From Usnea hakonensis (lineage: Eukaryota; Ascomycota; Lecanoromycetes; Lecanorales; Parmeliaceae): a stretch of 64,000 nt of DNA. A program made the translations under genes and the position numbers. Of the stretch, positions 46,608 through 57,194 are shown in pieces. The stretch is taken from NCBI GenBank assembly GCA_013423325.1, contig BLJB01000154.1, forward strand, positions 1-64,000, given 5' to 3'. Below the pieces are notes generated by a model. The model saw nothing but the letters and a program-made list of their open reading frames with translations. It was not told where the DNA came from and did no database searches. Positions within the stretch are counted from its first letter, which is position 1, and each line of letters begins with the position of its first letter.

Positions 46608-47523
46608 ATGGCAGGTTATTCCATCATAAAGCAGCATGACCCGGAAATTGAGGAGAAAGGGTTCTTGCCAGTGGGAGGAGCTCGTCAGTCATGCAAGAGA
46701 ATGACCTCGTTGATGGCCGTTGCACTCCTCGTCTCTCTCTCATTCAACGTCTATAATGTCATGTATTCCTTTCGACCCTCAGATTCAAAAGACCAGGCGC
46801 CTTCCAAATATGGTACATGGCCTTAAGACTCACCCGTCCTTTACCCAAATATTGACTCTTCTAACAGCTGGCCTATACCGAAACGTGCCCACCGAGATTG
46901 TCGAGCACACCGATTATAACAGCCCCAACCGTACCATCGAGAATGCTGCCTGGAACAGCCCCGATCTCCTACCCGAGCACGGTTTCATTGCTCTGCAGAA
47001 TTCTTGGGCCGCCGCCAAAGGCCTTCCTCGCACCCAACCCTGGCCTTGGGACGACACCAAGGGCATATATATCTTGACCAGCTCGCACGAGCTCCACTGC
47101 GTGGTGAATATCACGTCTCTCGCCAGTACTGCCCGATAACGTTTGATCTGGCGTGTTCTCCGCGAGTCCATCAATCAAGCACACGACGACCTTCCGCAGT
47201 CGTGGCCTCATCTGCATACCTTGCATTGCTTGAACGTCTTGAGGGCAAGTGTCATGTGCAACGCCGATGACACGCCTTTATATACTGGCCGTCTGCATAA
47301 CGAGACGCACGTTGCGCACCCAAAAGCTGGCATCGGCAGTATCAAGATGTGTCGCAGCTGGAGTAAACTGCAGGCCTTTGCGAGAGAACATACGGCTTGT
47401 TGGGCGCGGGTTGGAGTTGATGATCCCGATTTCCCGGAAATCGAGAGGTTTAAATTTTGCCCGGATGGATCACGACCTTGGGAAGGACAGCCATCACTTG
47501 GGGTCTACGAAAAGGGTGACTGA
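46608..47523 (+). CDS. UstYa-like (DUF3328) protein, splice site odd
   Basis: Exon 1 46608-46812, a 55-nt intron (phase 1), then exon 2 from 46868. A transmembrane helix near residues 33-50 (LMAVALLVSLSFNVYNVMY) is followed by the two family motifs: HELHC at 142-146 and, after the second intron, LHTLHCLNVLRASVMCNADD. UstYa-family proteins are copper-type oxidases or cyclases that make side-chain ether or C-C bonds in fungal RiPPs such as ustiloxin and in other metabolites. The region 47104-47151 must be an intron (it begins GTGAAT, holds an in-frame TAA and a TAAC branch), and family logic joins HCV to RVLRES at 47152, but the last two bases are GG, not AG. The next AG, at 47166, also keeps the frame but drops five residues. 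The gene may be functional, weakly spliced or failing. Confidence 0.8.
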
Positions 47524-47860
47524 TGAGCGGGTGGTGGAGATTTGAAGTGACAGAATCCCAATTCTGGCAAATCTGTAATTTTATTCTGCTGTGAATGTTG
47601 CGGTCGCATTCACGGTGCTTCAACCCTTGTCCTGCGCTGCCGGAATCAAAGCATTTACAGCAGGTCTAAAATGAAAGGAGGGAAGCAAATCAACATGACC
47701 AATCCCGTGCTTAATGAATGTCCGCACTACCACTCAAGTCATCATAACCGTTCTTATCCGACCCGCCAAGTCCTCAATACTGCTTGAACCACCCTTCATC
47801 CAAGCCTGCCCAACCAAACTCGACTCTCTCCGCTCCTATGATTCCATCCCTCCGCTCTAC
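47524..47860. other. Intergenic
   Basis: Short spacer between two convergent genes, the UstYa-like gene and the small peptide gene. Nothing recognised. Confidence 0.5.
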
Positions 47861-48042
47861 TTAAATTCCAAAAGATGAGTAGGGCCCTCTCCTTCGACTG
47901 CAGGAGCGACCTCTGCAACACGTCAGAACATGTTCCGCCACGACAAAAAATAACATCAAACTTCTTACCCGCGCTCCCCTGTGTAACCAGGGGGTCTGGC
48001 GAGGACTGCCACGAAGAAGAGCATGATAGTATAGAGCTTCAT
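47861..48042 (-). CDS. Tiny secreted peptide, possible RiPP precursor
   Basis: Two exons on the minus strand, 48042-47969 and 47912-47861, join in phase 2 across a 56-nt intron with GTAAGA, CTGAC and GCAG; 41 residues. The start context CCGCCATGA is good, and a TATA-like box lies about 165 bp upstream. Residues 1-15 (MKLYTIMLFFVAVLA) are a clean signal peptide. The second exon ends in a tribasic RRR followed by the eight-residue tail GPYSSFGI, the form expected if a Kex2-type protease releases a C-terminal peptide with Tyr and Phe. There is one Cys only, so it is not a disulphide-knotted effector. Dikaritin precursors usually repeat the core many times, while this has one candidate copy. The gene is short, so it could still be a chance ORF. 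Confidence 0.45.
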
Positions 48043-48960
48043 GGCGGGAGAAAGGGATGCTAAAGAGGAGAGAGACCGGTGATATTCTATTCTTCTCTTC
48101 TCTTTTGCACCTCCGAAAACAGGCGTAGGAGAACGGAGACGACGAGGCCGAAATAGACAGTAGCCAAATGGTGTAAAGAAAGAAGAAGGACCGGTAGGTT
48201 TCGTTATTTATACGCGGGAATGCACTACATGACGCAGACACGCGCGTGGCATAGGAGATGATATCACATACAGGAGCACTTATGCTCAGCACCATCATGG
48301 AACCACTTCTTGCTTTAACCGATGCCTTGCATAGAGAATCCCAGCACCGTATGGCCGTATCGTGGGACCTTACTGCAGACATGATGACCTGAGTGGAGGA
48401 GCGTGGGCCCGTCCATCACAAACCCCTATCAAATATAGGCCCCCTTTCGTGAGACATTTATGCTGCTGCTCCTACTGCATGGGGTTCGAAGCGGATTTTT
48501 AGCGCTGCAAGTTGATGTTCGGTTATCCGGTTACTGGGTACTGCGTCGAGCCTTGCATCTTCTTTGGGAAAAGATTTTCATAACACAACAGATTTTCTCA
48601 TGATTGACAGTAAGGCCGTAAGGGAGAAACTCAATTGGGGAGGGTGGCATTACCTTACCCTTATGCAAACGCCCGGCGCCCGCAGCCCGCTAGTCCCCGA
48701 CTCCTGCAAATGCAACATTCCCCCAATCAATCACTCACCCGTGAGCTTAGCTAAGGCCAAAGTACCTAGATATGCAGCTTTGTAATCCTTTTCCCGACTC
48801 GACTCTAGCTTCCTTCCATCCCAACCCACATTTCACCCGCACCCGTGCTGCTTCTCTCTCTTCTTCTCCTTCATTCCATCAATCATCAACGACTTGAAAT
48901 TCCCCACTCCCCGTCTCGTCCAATCCTGATTGACACAGGATTACCACCCTCACCAAAGCC
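48043..48960. other. Intergenic between divergent genes
   Basis: Upstream region shared by the peptide gene and the PTH11-like gene. Beyond the TATA-like box nothing was recognised. Confidence 0.5.
48204..48212 (-). promoter_or_regulatory. Putative TATA box of the peptide gene
   Basis: TATAAATAA on the minus strand, about 165 bp upstream of the peptide ATG. Confidence 0.5.
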
Positions 48961-50403
48961 ATGTCCGACTCATCGTCCCCTGGCGGTCTCGACGCTGTTT
49001 GCGGCATATTCCTCGCCCTCTCCATAGTGATCGTCGGTCTCCGCTTCTACACTCGCCGCATGCAGAAGTTACCCGTGGGCATTGATGACTGTGCCATGCT
49101 GCCTTGTGTGGTATGTCCATTCAGGGTAACATGCCAAGATGATGTATCTCTAAATCAGCTCCAAGGTATTGTACTTTGGCGCAGCCACAGTAGTGTTCCT
49201 TGGTGAGAATCCTTCTCCGCCAATGCTTCATATGGGCTAAGGTCGTCGATAGGGGTGAACGACAAGGTGTTTGGCTATGCGACATCCGACTTTACTGAGA
49301 TCCAGGTTGTGGACATGGCAAAGCGATCAGCCCAGGTACTGCTTGTTCAGGGTATTCGGCGACTTCTCACTGATCGGACACAGATGCAAGTAGCCTGGGA
49401 CATACTCTCAACCTGTGCTCTCGCCTGCATAAAGATCAGCGCCATCTTCTTCTATCGACGCATCTTTTGTGTGTCCGGCAATAAAACATATTTCAGCATC
49501 GCGACCCTGGCTACTGCGATAATCGTTTCCCTCTGGCTTGTGGCATTCTTACTCCTTACCGGCTTCCAATGCGGTTCTCACTTTTCAGCATTGTGGAACG
49601 GAACCTATGTCAAGTACTGTACGGTCTCCTTCCAGTTTCTGTACGGCTTGGTAATCTCCGACTTTCTTCTTGACGTCTGGATCCTTGCGCTTCCGGTTCC
49701 TCCGGTGAGTCCTCTGGACGCAATGTGCTTCTATGACATTCACATTAAGGCTTTTGTTTCCAGATTCTTAAGCTCCACACCACGAATCGGCGAAAATTTG
49801 CAATCATGGGAGTCTTCTTGCTTGCGTTTGTGTAGGTGCCCTTCGCGCAAAACTCCAATGTATCTTGCTCACAGTCCACAGCGGTTTGGGAGCCTCTATC
49901 GCTCGAATGACCATCTACATTCAGATCCTAACCGGTAGGAGATATCCCTTCCTTTCTTACTTTAGATACTAACTCACAGCCCAGCCGGCCCCGAAGCACT
50001 AATCAAATACGACGAAGAAGGTATAGCCCTCTCACTCTGCCCAACTAAGCCATTGACTCACAGCATCCTAGTCACCATCACCAAAGCTCTCTACTTCTCC
50101 ATGCTCGAAGCCGGCATGTCTCTCGTCGCAGTCAACCTTCCCTCCCTCTCATTCCTCATGAGCAAGCAAGCGCTCCGGATCTCAGTGCACAGCCTCCGCA
50201 GCGTCTTCTCATTACAGTCCTCGGCTTCTTCGAGCCGTCCAACGGCGGGCAACGATGTTTCACACGGGGTGTCAAAAGGTGATGTAAAAGATAGCTTTTC
50301 GACGTCCTCACGCTCCAACCTCGCTCGCCACACCAACCGCGAGGCATATGAGCGCTTTGAAATGCACGATCAAGACGCGTTCGATGCCGAGAAAGGCGTG
50401 TGA
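48961..50403 (+). CDS. PTH11-like seven-helix membrane protein (fungal rhodopsin domain)
   Basis: Eight exons with consistent phases: 48961-49110, 49166-49202, 49253-49335, 49384-49704, 49764-49831, 49882-49934, 49985-50020 and 50072-50403; 359 residues. Introns are 48-59 nt. Seven hydrophobic segments can be followed, from LDAVCGIFLALSIVIVGLRF and VVLYFGAATVVFLG to LVTITKALYFSM-like TITKALYFSMLEAG. The motifs GLRFYTRR, DDCAM and YRRIF belong to the fungal rhodopsin-fold family that includes PTH11. There is no CFEM domain at the N-terminus. The cytoplasmic tail of about 80 residues is Ser-rich and ends in acidic residues. PTH11 senses surface cues in Magnaporthe; for this copy the ligand is not known. 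Confidence 0.88.
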
Positions 50404-51224
50404 ATGCGGAGCTGCATAGGGAGCACGGGAAATGTTGAACGATCGTCATGAGTATGAGGAAAGAGAGAAAGCCATTCTTCACAACTTCTGGCCATGAAGT
50501 CCCGGGTAGCTCCAAATGTTACAAAATCTCAATAGGACTTTGCTCATTATCTATTCCCGTCGAATTAGCTAGCAAGATCTTTCCAAAATGTAGTTCGATA
50601 GGCCACAGATATCTTGTCCTGAAAGTTTTGCATCCAAGTTTCCTTAGCCGTAGCCGATTTTCCGTGGACCCGGTAAAAAACACCCCTCAGCTGATGGACC
50701 TTCGTGCCTCAACTGCCAAGATACGGATCCCACAACACAGGTCAAAAGTCATTCCTTGTCGCCAACGGAATTCACACTCGAAAGACCGGCCATGTCATTA
50801 TCAAATCATCTGATCCATAAAGATTTCCGAGCTCCCTTCTCGTCTCACTTATTCTTCAATCTTACAAATCTCTCTCACAACATCAGCACAGACAAACCTG
50901 AACGACCCCACTTTTTGCAACTCAACGTCATAAAAACTACTGATAGTATAGTCTCTGGAACCGTCATGGTCAATATCCAGGCCCGGCAAAAACCGGGAAA
51001 TCTTTCCCGACAAACGACTCCATCGATTTCCTCTCCAGAAGATCCAGTTCAGAGAGAGACAAGAATGACGAGGGACCCGTTGAGGCACTTTAGCAACGGG
51101 AACGGCTCGAAAGCTTCTTGCAATTGATCCTCTATTTTGGTAGGCGCTCTGATAGAAGCTGTAGAGACACCTCGTATGTATTGAAGTCCATGGATCCCCG
51201 ACTCCTTGAAAAGTTCAGCACATG
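50404..51224. other. Intergenic
   Basis: No gene supported; a 123-codon plus frame at 50756-51127 lacks any domain. Confidence 0.5.
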
Positions 51225-52844
51225 TTAATCCACACACCACTGCTGGTCATCCGGCGTTATAGGGCCCATGATACCATGATGGCCACTAAATATCATCCCC
51301 ACAATAGCTCCAAAGAGGACGTCGTGATCTTTACCCGAGGTATCTCTCGCAGTAGACATTGCTACACCATTTTCCGAGCTTGCAGCAATACGGTAGATTT
51401 CCGGCTTGAGGGTGTCAAAAACCGCTCTGTATTCGGGCGACTCCATATGAATTCCATTCTTCTCCATAGTTGCCAATTGCTTCGCCGGAGCGCTCTCGGT
51501 GAGCTTTTGCGCGCAACGATATGCAGCTTCAAACATCTCGCAGGAAGCTTTCAGAAGCTCGGCTACTTGGATATGCATGTATGATCGAACGTACTTCACG
51601 TCTTCGTTTTCACGACTAAGTCTGGTTATGAGCGCGGTACTCGTCACTGGAAAGTCATCTGGCCGATTGTTGAGGCTCAAGACCCATAAATTCGTATAAC
51701 TTCGCATAACGCCGCTAAACTTTTCCTGGGTTAAGTAGTCCCCCAGCGCGCTAGGCCATCGACGACGTACAAAATACCAACACCCTTTATGATCTCTCAT
51801 ATAGAAGCAGTCCTGACCCAAGGAAAGTCCCCATGGACACGTAGGTAACCATTTTGGGGTTTGGGGGAATGAAATGGGACAGCCGCAGAGTCGAACCATT
51901 AGGCCATGCTGAGTTGGGATTCCTTGGTTCTCTCCCTCCCGCATCGTATACATGAATGGGTTTTCATCCTCGTAGTCAAGCATCGAGGATGGTGCCCACC
52001 TGTAACCTTCTTCTCTAAGTCTAGATCCAAGGCGAAATAGTATATCTATAGGTATTCCACGAACAGCGGTAGGCATCAACGACCACATCCTATGAATTCG
52101 AGTCTCCTCGGACCCATCTAAAATTGCGGTAACATCAAGTCCAAGCAGGGCGCCAACTAGCAAGGGTTCGTCTGAAGAGACACTGACTGATCTGTCTTGA
52201 AGTGCTGCATCCACTGTACCTAGGTCAGCACCTAGGTCACTGCGATCGCGATCGAAGAAAGTCGTGAAAGAGAGTATTCGTGAAAGGATAGCTATAACTA
52301 GCTCTCCTCGACTCAAATCGTCCGCCAATCTATTCATCTGCTTCTTTATGGGTTGAAGGTTGATTGGCTGATCACAAAACTGAAACCACAGTCGTCCTTT
52401 AACGGCAGGCAAAGCACCTTCTTGCAAGGTCCACAGCCGACGCATCCACCCGGAAATAAGTATCCTGGCACAAATCTCTTCCGGGCCCATGCTCTCGCTT
52501 TCGTACGGTTGTAAAGATGCGTCTAGAACTAAGACACTCGTGGCTTGTTCGTAGATTTCCTTCATGTGGGCTAAGACTTGATTTCTAGCCCATGGTGGAT
52601 TTATAGGGCAGCACAGAGTATCGCACCAGAGTAAGAGCTCAGTCGCAGGACTTTGTAGGCTCAGTCGCGCCCTAAGGCTCCGAGTAAGGTTACTCAAATT
52701 GAGTAGCTGACATCGAGGCAGTGAATTAACTTTAGGGTTTCCCAAACCATCTGCCCATACATGAGACAGAGCAACGTAGTGAGTATCGGGCTGATAAGCT
52801 ACTATGTCCAGAGAAAGATCATCCAACGCTTTGCTTAACAACAA
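51225..52844 (-). CDS. HET-domain protein without a visible 5' end
   Basis: One open frame of about 539 codons on the minus strand, but with no ATG ahead of the HET motif. The frame opens in LLLSKALDDLSLDIV after an in-frame TAG. HET motifs are present: YVALSHVWADGLGNP, LLLWCDTLCCP, MKEIYEQATSVLVLDASL and ISGWMRRLWTLQEGALP, then a long C-terminal region of unknown fold with many Cys and Trp. Proteins of this HET group usually have about 150-250 residues before the HET motif. Here that part is not found in the next 300 bp upstream. Either an upstream exon joins at the TAG (CTATAG is a possible acceptor) or the 5' half is gone, in which case this is a pseudogene. The body itself is free of stops. 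Confidence 0.7.
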   Translation of the reverse strand: MLLSKALDDLSLDIVAYQPDTHYVALSHVWADGLGNPKVNSLPRCQLLNLSNLTRSLRARLSLQSPATELLLWCDTLCCPINPPWARNQVLAHMKEIYEQATSVLVLDASLQPYESESMGPEEICARILISGWMRRLWTLQEGALPAVKGRLWFQFCDQPINLQPIKKQMNRLADDLSRGELVIAILSRILSFTTFFDRDRSDLGADLGTVDAALQDRSVSVSSDEPLLVGALLGLDVTAILDGSEETRIHRMWSLMPTAVRGIPIDILFRLGSRLREEGYRWAPSSMLDYEDENPFMYTMREGENQGIPTQHGLMVRLCGCPISFPQTPKWLPTCPWGLSLGQDCFYMRDHKGCWYFVRRRWPSALGDYLTQEKFSGVMRSYTNLWVLSLNNRPDDFPVTSTALITRLSRENEDVKYVRSYMHIQVAELLKASCEMFEAAYRCAQKLTESAPAKQLATMEKNGIHMESPEYRAVFDTLKPEIYRIAASSENGVAMSTARDTSGKDHDVLFGAIVGMIFSGHHGIMGPITPDDQQWCVD

Positions 52845-53619
52845 GCCTCCCGCGCACTATAGCGTAGAGCCCCTCATCTAAGCAAGGTTAAGCTTTCGCT
52901 ATGGTCGGCCGGCGCCTCCTGCTGAACCTTTTTAGCTCGCCCTAAAGTAAATTACTCCTTACTTACTCCGGAGTCTTTTGTGCTTTTATACGACCGATAT
53001 AAAAGAACGACAACTAGCAACTCCGCCATTGGATCAGCGCCATGAAGAATCGAATCTAATATGAATTAAGAAGCCAACTCGAAGATATACACACCTAATT
53101 CGTCAACCTACATCTACTTCTTTGGTCCTTCCTCTCCACCCCCCATCATGGCTCTGTGAAGGATTGCGCCAACTCCCGGTACACCATTATGAGACTTTAT
53201 GTCCCGAGCAAAATCTATCGTCTGTGAAGGTTGCATGATACGATATCGACTGTCGGAAGCACGAGAGTCGTCATTTGAAGCAGCACTTCCAGCGCAAAAG
53301 TACTAAGGAAATGGAAGACAATAAGCTTAACGAGGAGAATCTAAATCAAGGTACAGGCCCACGTCCTGGATGACAGCTCAAGTCTAAGACAATTGACTGG
53401 ACAGATTGCGTTTGAGAGGTTCGAAGGAGAGGCAATTAGAAGCGCTGTACACGCTCGCTCTTGCGCGAATTTTAAGCATCAGTCTGGTTCCGTTCTTGTC
53501 CTTATGCATGAGACTGCCCTAGAAATAAAAGCCGATTGCTTGGGGGCATCCTGATACCAGCTGCCTTATCGGTCAATTCCAGGGTTAGGGTTCGAGGTTC
53601 GATGTGGTAAGGTACAGGT
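52845..53619. other. Intergenic, sharp change of base composition
   Basis: At about 52860-52985 GC-rich sequence next to the HET frame gives way to a palindrome-like motif (CTCCTTACTTACTCCGGAG). A TTAGGG-type double repeat sits at about 53581-53592, just before the flavoprotein gene. No gene seen. Confidence 0.45.
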
Positions 53620-55236
53620 ATGGCTCAGCTGCTTTCTCTGTGCAACCCAAGTCGGCTCTCTTCCCACCTTGTTCACAAAAGCAGTCGCTGCCTCTCCATC
53701 GCTGCACAACAGGCCATGTCTCATAATCACGATAGAGCCGTTGAGTGCATTGCAACCAAGGTGCGCGAGTTCTACGATCGAAAGGAGAAGTTTCGGATCT
53801 ACCATGGCTCCACAAATAGTACCCGGCCGCTTGCACTTACACGCAACAACTATGTAGACACGAGCCCCCTCTCGCACGTTCTCAAGATAAATACGGAGGA
53901 CCGGACCGCTGTGGTCGAGCCGAACGTCCCAATGGATAGGCTGGTGGAGGAGACGATGAAATACGGCTTGATCCCACCTGTCGTGATGGAATTCCCTGGC
54001 ATTACGGTCGGAGGCGGCTACGCGGGCACGTCCGGGGAGAGTAGCTCTTTCAAGCATGGATTTTTCGACCGCACCATCAACAGTGTACAAATGGTGCTCG
54101 CGAATGGGAACGTGGTCGAATGCTCGGACAGAGAGAATGCCGATCTTTTCCACGGAGCGGCCGGTGCGGTTGGCAGTTTAGGCGTCACGACTCGGATCGA
54201 ACTTCGACTTCGCGAGGCGAAGAAGTACATTCAGATTGTGTACCATCCAATTTCCAGCGTTGCTGAAGCTACTCAAACGATCCAGGAGGTGATTGCTGAC
54301 CCCGAAGTCGACCATGTTGATGGTATCCTCTACTCCAAAACCAAAGGCGTAATCATGACAGGCCGCATGACAAACTCCCGAGAAAATAACGCTCCAATTG
54401 TTCGCTTCAGCGATGCCAAAGACCCATGGTTCTATCTCCACGTAAAGGATGTGATATCGGACAAGAAAGGTCCAGTTACAGAGCTAATTCCACTAGCGGA
54501 GTACCTCTTCCGGTACGATCGTGGCGGCTTCTGGGTCGGAGCACTCGCCTTTGACTACTTCAAGGTACCTTTCAATCACGTCACGCGCCGGTGGCTAGAC
54601 GATTTTCTGCATACTAGGATGATGTACGCAGGACTGCACGCCAGTGAACAATCCAAGAAAGCAATAGTCCAGGATCTGGCATTACCATATCCAAGCGTCG
54701 AACCCTTTATCGACTACACGGACAAAACTTTCGGTATATGGCCGCTCTGGCTCTGCCCACTACGTCAGAGTCCCGCACCAACCATGCACCCCCACCTCAA
54801 ACCCCCAGCCCCAACCAACGACGTTCCAGACCCAATGCTCAACATCGGCCTCTACGGCTGGGGCCCCTCCCAACCCGCCAAATTCCTCCAAGCAAACCGT
54901 GATCTCGAGCGCAAAGCGCGCGAGCTAGGCAGCATGAAGTGGCTCTACGCGCACACATACTACAGCGAATCAGAGTTCTGGGCCATCTACGACCGGCAAT
55001 GGTACGACACGCTGCGCGCCAAGTACGACGCGACATCGCTGCCGAGCGTCTACGACAAGGTCAGGGCGGATCCGGATGCCGGCACACAGGCGTTTGGGAG
55101 TCGTTTGGTTTCGAGACTGAAGGGCGTGTGGCCCGTTGGGGGCATCTATGGCATCAAGGGGGCGATTGAGAGCGGGACGTACCGCCAGGCTAGAGCGTCG
55201 GGGTGGAAGTCAAATGGGGGAGAGGATGTGATATGA
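53620..55236 (+). CDS. FAD-binding oxidoreductase, DIMINUTO/DHCR24-like
   Basis: Single exon, 538 residues from 53620 or 506 from the ATG at 53719; the latter (MSHNHDRAVECIATKVREFY) fits the family start better, while the longer form could carry a presequence. An FAD-binding PCMH fold shows KFRIYHGSTNSTRP, VVEPNVPMDRLVEETMKYGL, VVMEFPGITVGGGYAGTSGE, SSSFKHGFFDRTI and AVGSLGVTTRIELRL. This is the pattern of delta-24 sterol reductase-like enzymes, which reduce a sterol side chain in animals and plants. Fungal members of the group need not act in ergosterol synthesis, so the substrate is open. Absence of introns in a 1.6-kb gene is notable beside its neighbours. Confidence 0.88.
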   Translation: MAQLLSLCNPSRLSSHLVHKSSRCLSIAAQQAMSHNHDRAVECIATKVREFYDRKEKFRIYHGSTNSTRPLALTRNNYVDTSPLSHVLKINTEDRTAVVEPNVPMDRLVEETMKYGLIPPVVMEFPGITVGGGYAGTSGESSSFKHGFFDRTINSVQMVLANGNVVECSDRENADLFHGAAGAVGSLGVTTRIELRLREAKKYIQIVYHPISSVAEATQTIQEVIADPEVDHVDGILYSKTKGVIMTGRMTNSRENNAPIVRFSDAKDPWFYLHVKDVISDKKGPVTELIPLAEYLFRYDRGGFWVGALAFDYFKVPFNHVTRRWLDDFLHTRMMYAGLHASEQSKKAIVQDLALPYPSVEPFIDYTDKTFGIWPLWLCPLRQSPAPTMHPHLKPPAPTNDVPDPMLNIGLYGWGPSQPAKFLQANRDLERKARELGSMKWLYAHTYYSESEFWAIYDRQWYDTLRAKYDATSLPSVYDKVRADPDAGTQAFGSRLVSRLKGVWPVGGIYGIKGAIESGTYRQARASGWKSNGGEDVI

Positions 55237-56147
55237 TTGGGCCGAGATTGTGTATCAGTTGGATATATGTTGTTCTGTGAAGCGAAAAGGATCTCATGAC
55301 GACTCAGCAGTGGAGGCTGGGAGCGTATCCCAAACAACAAAACAAACGGTATCGCATCTAGTCAGAAAAAAAAGCTTACAATCATCTCTTCTCCAGGCAC
55401 CAAGCCACCGTATTCACTACTTAAAACTTTCTCATACAATGAACATTTGAATCAAGTACCCAAAGCAGCCAGCCATTTACATTCTCTTTGCGAAGGAAAA
55501 GAGAAGGTGTGGGCCCAGGAACCCGCCCAAACAACCACCAAACATACTCCCTTAGCCCTAGCACGTACCCAATATCAACAGACAGACACAACATTAAACT
55601 ACCAACGCATTCAAACCACGCTCTTGGTGCGACGTCACCCTGGCCGTCGAACAGAGAGATTTTCTCTGTCAACGTAGACGTTTTCTAGGCTTTGATACTG
55701 GATGGAGACTCTATACCTAGCTAGCAAAAGGGAAGGGGATTGGATAGTCACTGGATTACAAGTAGAGAGTCAATGGCGGCATGAAAGAGGTCTTGGGTGA
55801 TGGTTTGGAGTACAGGTAATCGTTCCCCCTGCATACCATTTGCTACCGCTCATATAGCGAATAGTACGCCTGGTGAAATGATTAGTCTGTTTCCAGCTCC
55901 AAAGTACGAGACTGCTCGTCGGCTATAACATCAGCCGTATCTAAAGAACGCGCGGGCCCAGCAACGCGGATGTCTGGCGCATCAACAACCCGTAATGTAA
56001 TGAACATAGCCCCCCTTCGCAAGCGGCTCTGAAAGCTCTTGTCGCATAAAGCGAGCCCCCACCACTGTCGACGTCAGGACTTCTCTCCTCGCTATACTTG
56101 AGCGTCGAGCGCGCCTCATCGACAGTCCGTGCAGGTTTTCGAGAACA
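55237..56147. other. Intergenic
   Basis: No gene recognised in about 0.9 kb. Confidence 0.5.
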
Positions 56148-57194
56148 ATGACGACGGTCTCCAGCTTCATGTGTCTGTTCGTTTGCTGCTTTGCCTCGAC
56201 GCTTCTCGCGAAACCTTTGGTAGCAGTCAGCGACCAGACGCTCCAGTCTGACCTAAATGATGTCCGGCAGCCTCCTCAATCGCTGAATTTGAATCTGGTT
56301 TCTACTCCAAAGCCATCTGTGCTGAACACATCTCTATCCAAGGACGCAGTAATCAAGTGCGATGGTGATGATTACGGAATCAATCCCGACGTCGGCGACT
56401 GCACAAGCGCAGTTGCGCATCAATCAGCTGGGCGGACTCTGATCAGATTCGGACAACGTGACAGCGTCAGCACGAACAAATTTTTCCCTCTACCGTACAG
56501 ACTGATGGGTGGTTTGTGGTCCCAGAGATGACCTCACTCACTGATTCCATTGCGTTCATGTGTCAAGCTAATATATATTCTGGAAGACGAAGCGCTGTGT
56601 TACTTGCAACCAGTACTGCTCGACGGGGCCGAGTTTGGCAGCGCCACTCTGAGTCAACTGCGCGAGGCGGCGTCTGATCTACTCCTGAGTTGTGCATCGA
56701 GAGCGCGACAGGGAGGGATTGCTACCCACTTCAGTATGTCAAAAGAACATCACGATTGAGAAAGTTTGGTGATTGTGCATTGCAACGGATACTGACTGGT
56801 TTCAGGCAGCGATGACAATCTTGCCCTCGTCCTCGGCAAATACCAGTCTGATGTGGAATGTCGAGGTAGTCTTCCATCTTGGAAATCATGTACGGACATA
56901 CTGAGCGGCATGCCTGCATCACAAAACCCGCTGGTGTTTGGTCCGGAAACAGATCCGCAAGCCCAAATCCAATTACCGTATTTTATCGAGTCTGGTAAGC
57001 CGTCAAATTGTGATCAGCTTGGAATTTCTAATTGATGTTTGGGTGGAGATGACAGGAAGTGTCTTGTTCGCATTTGGTATACGAAACGCGAGTCAGACAC
57101 CGCTTCCTGGTACAGTATGTGGGAGGCTATAACTGCTGTATATTCAGTCTGCCTCAGACAGAAGGAAGGGGGTATTGTTAGAGGGCTTGGTTAG
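56148..57194 (+). CDS. Secreted protein of a fungal Cys-containing family
   Basis: Four exons with consistent phase-1 joins: 56148-56511, 56587-56733, 56806-56994 and 57049-57194; 281 residues. The start MTTVSSFMCLFVCCFASTLL is a signal peptide with a cleavage near LLAKP. The body has conserved-looking Cys. The first exon holds DYGINPDVGDCTSAV, the second begins with DEALCYLQPVLLDGAEFG, and the fourth carries DDRKCLVRIWYTKRESDTAS followed by WYSMWEAITAVYSVCLRQ. These blocks follow the usual pattern of an uncharacterised family of secreted proteins in filamentous ascomycetes (xRKCxxRI, then TASWYxxWEAxxAVxxxC). The role is unknown. The last exon ends RGLG plus stop, slightly short of many family members. 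Confidence 0.75.

Noticed and set aside
53566..54153. 195-codon minus-strand frame
   Set aside because: Lies opposite the DHCR24-like flavoprotein, which has clear family motifs.
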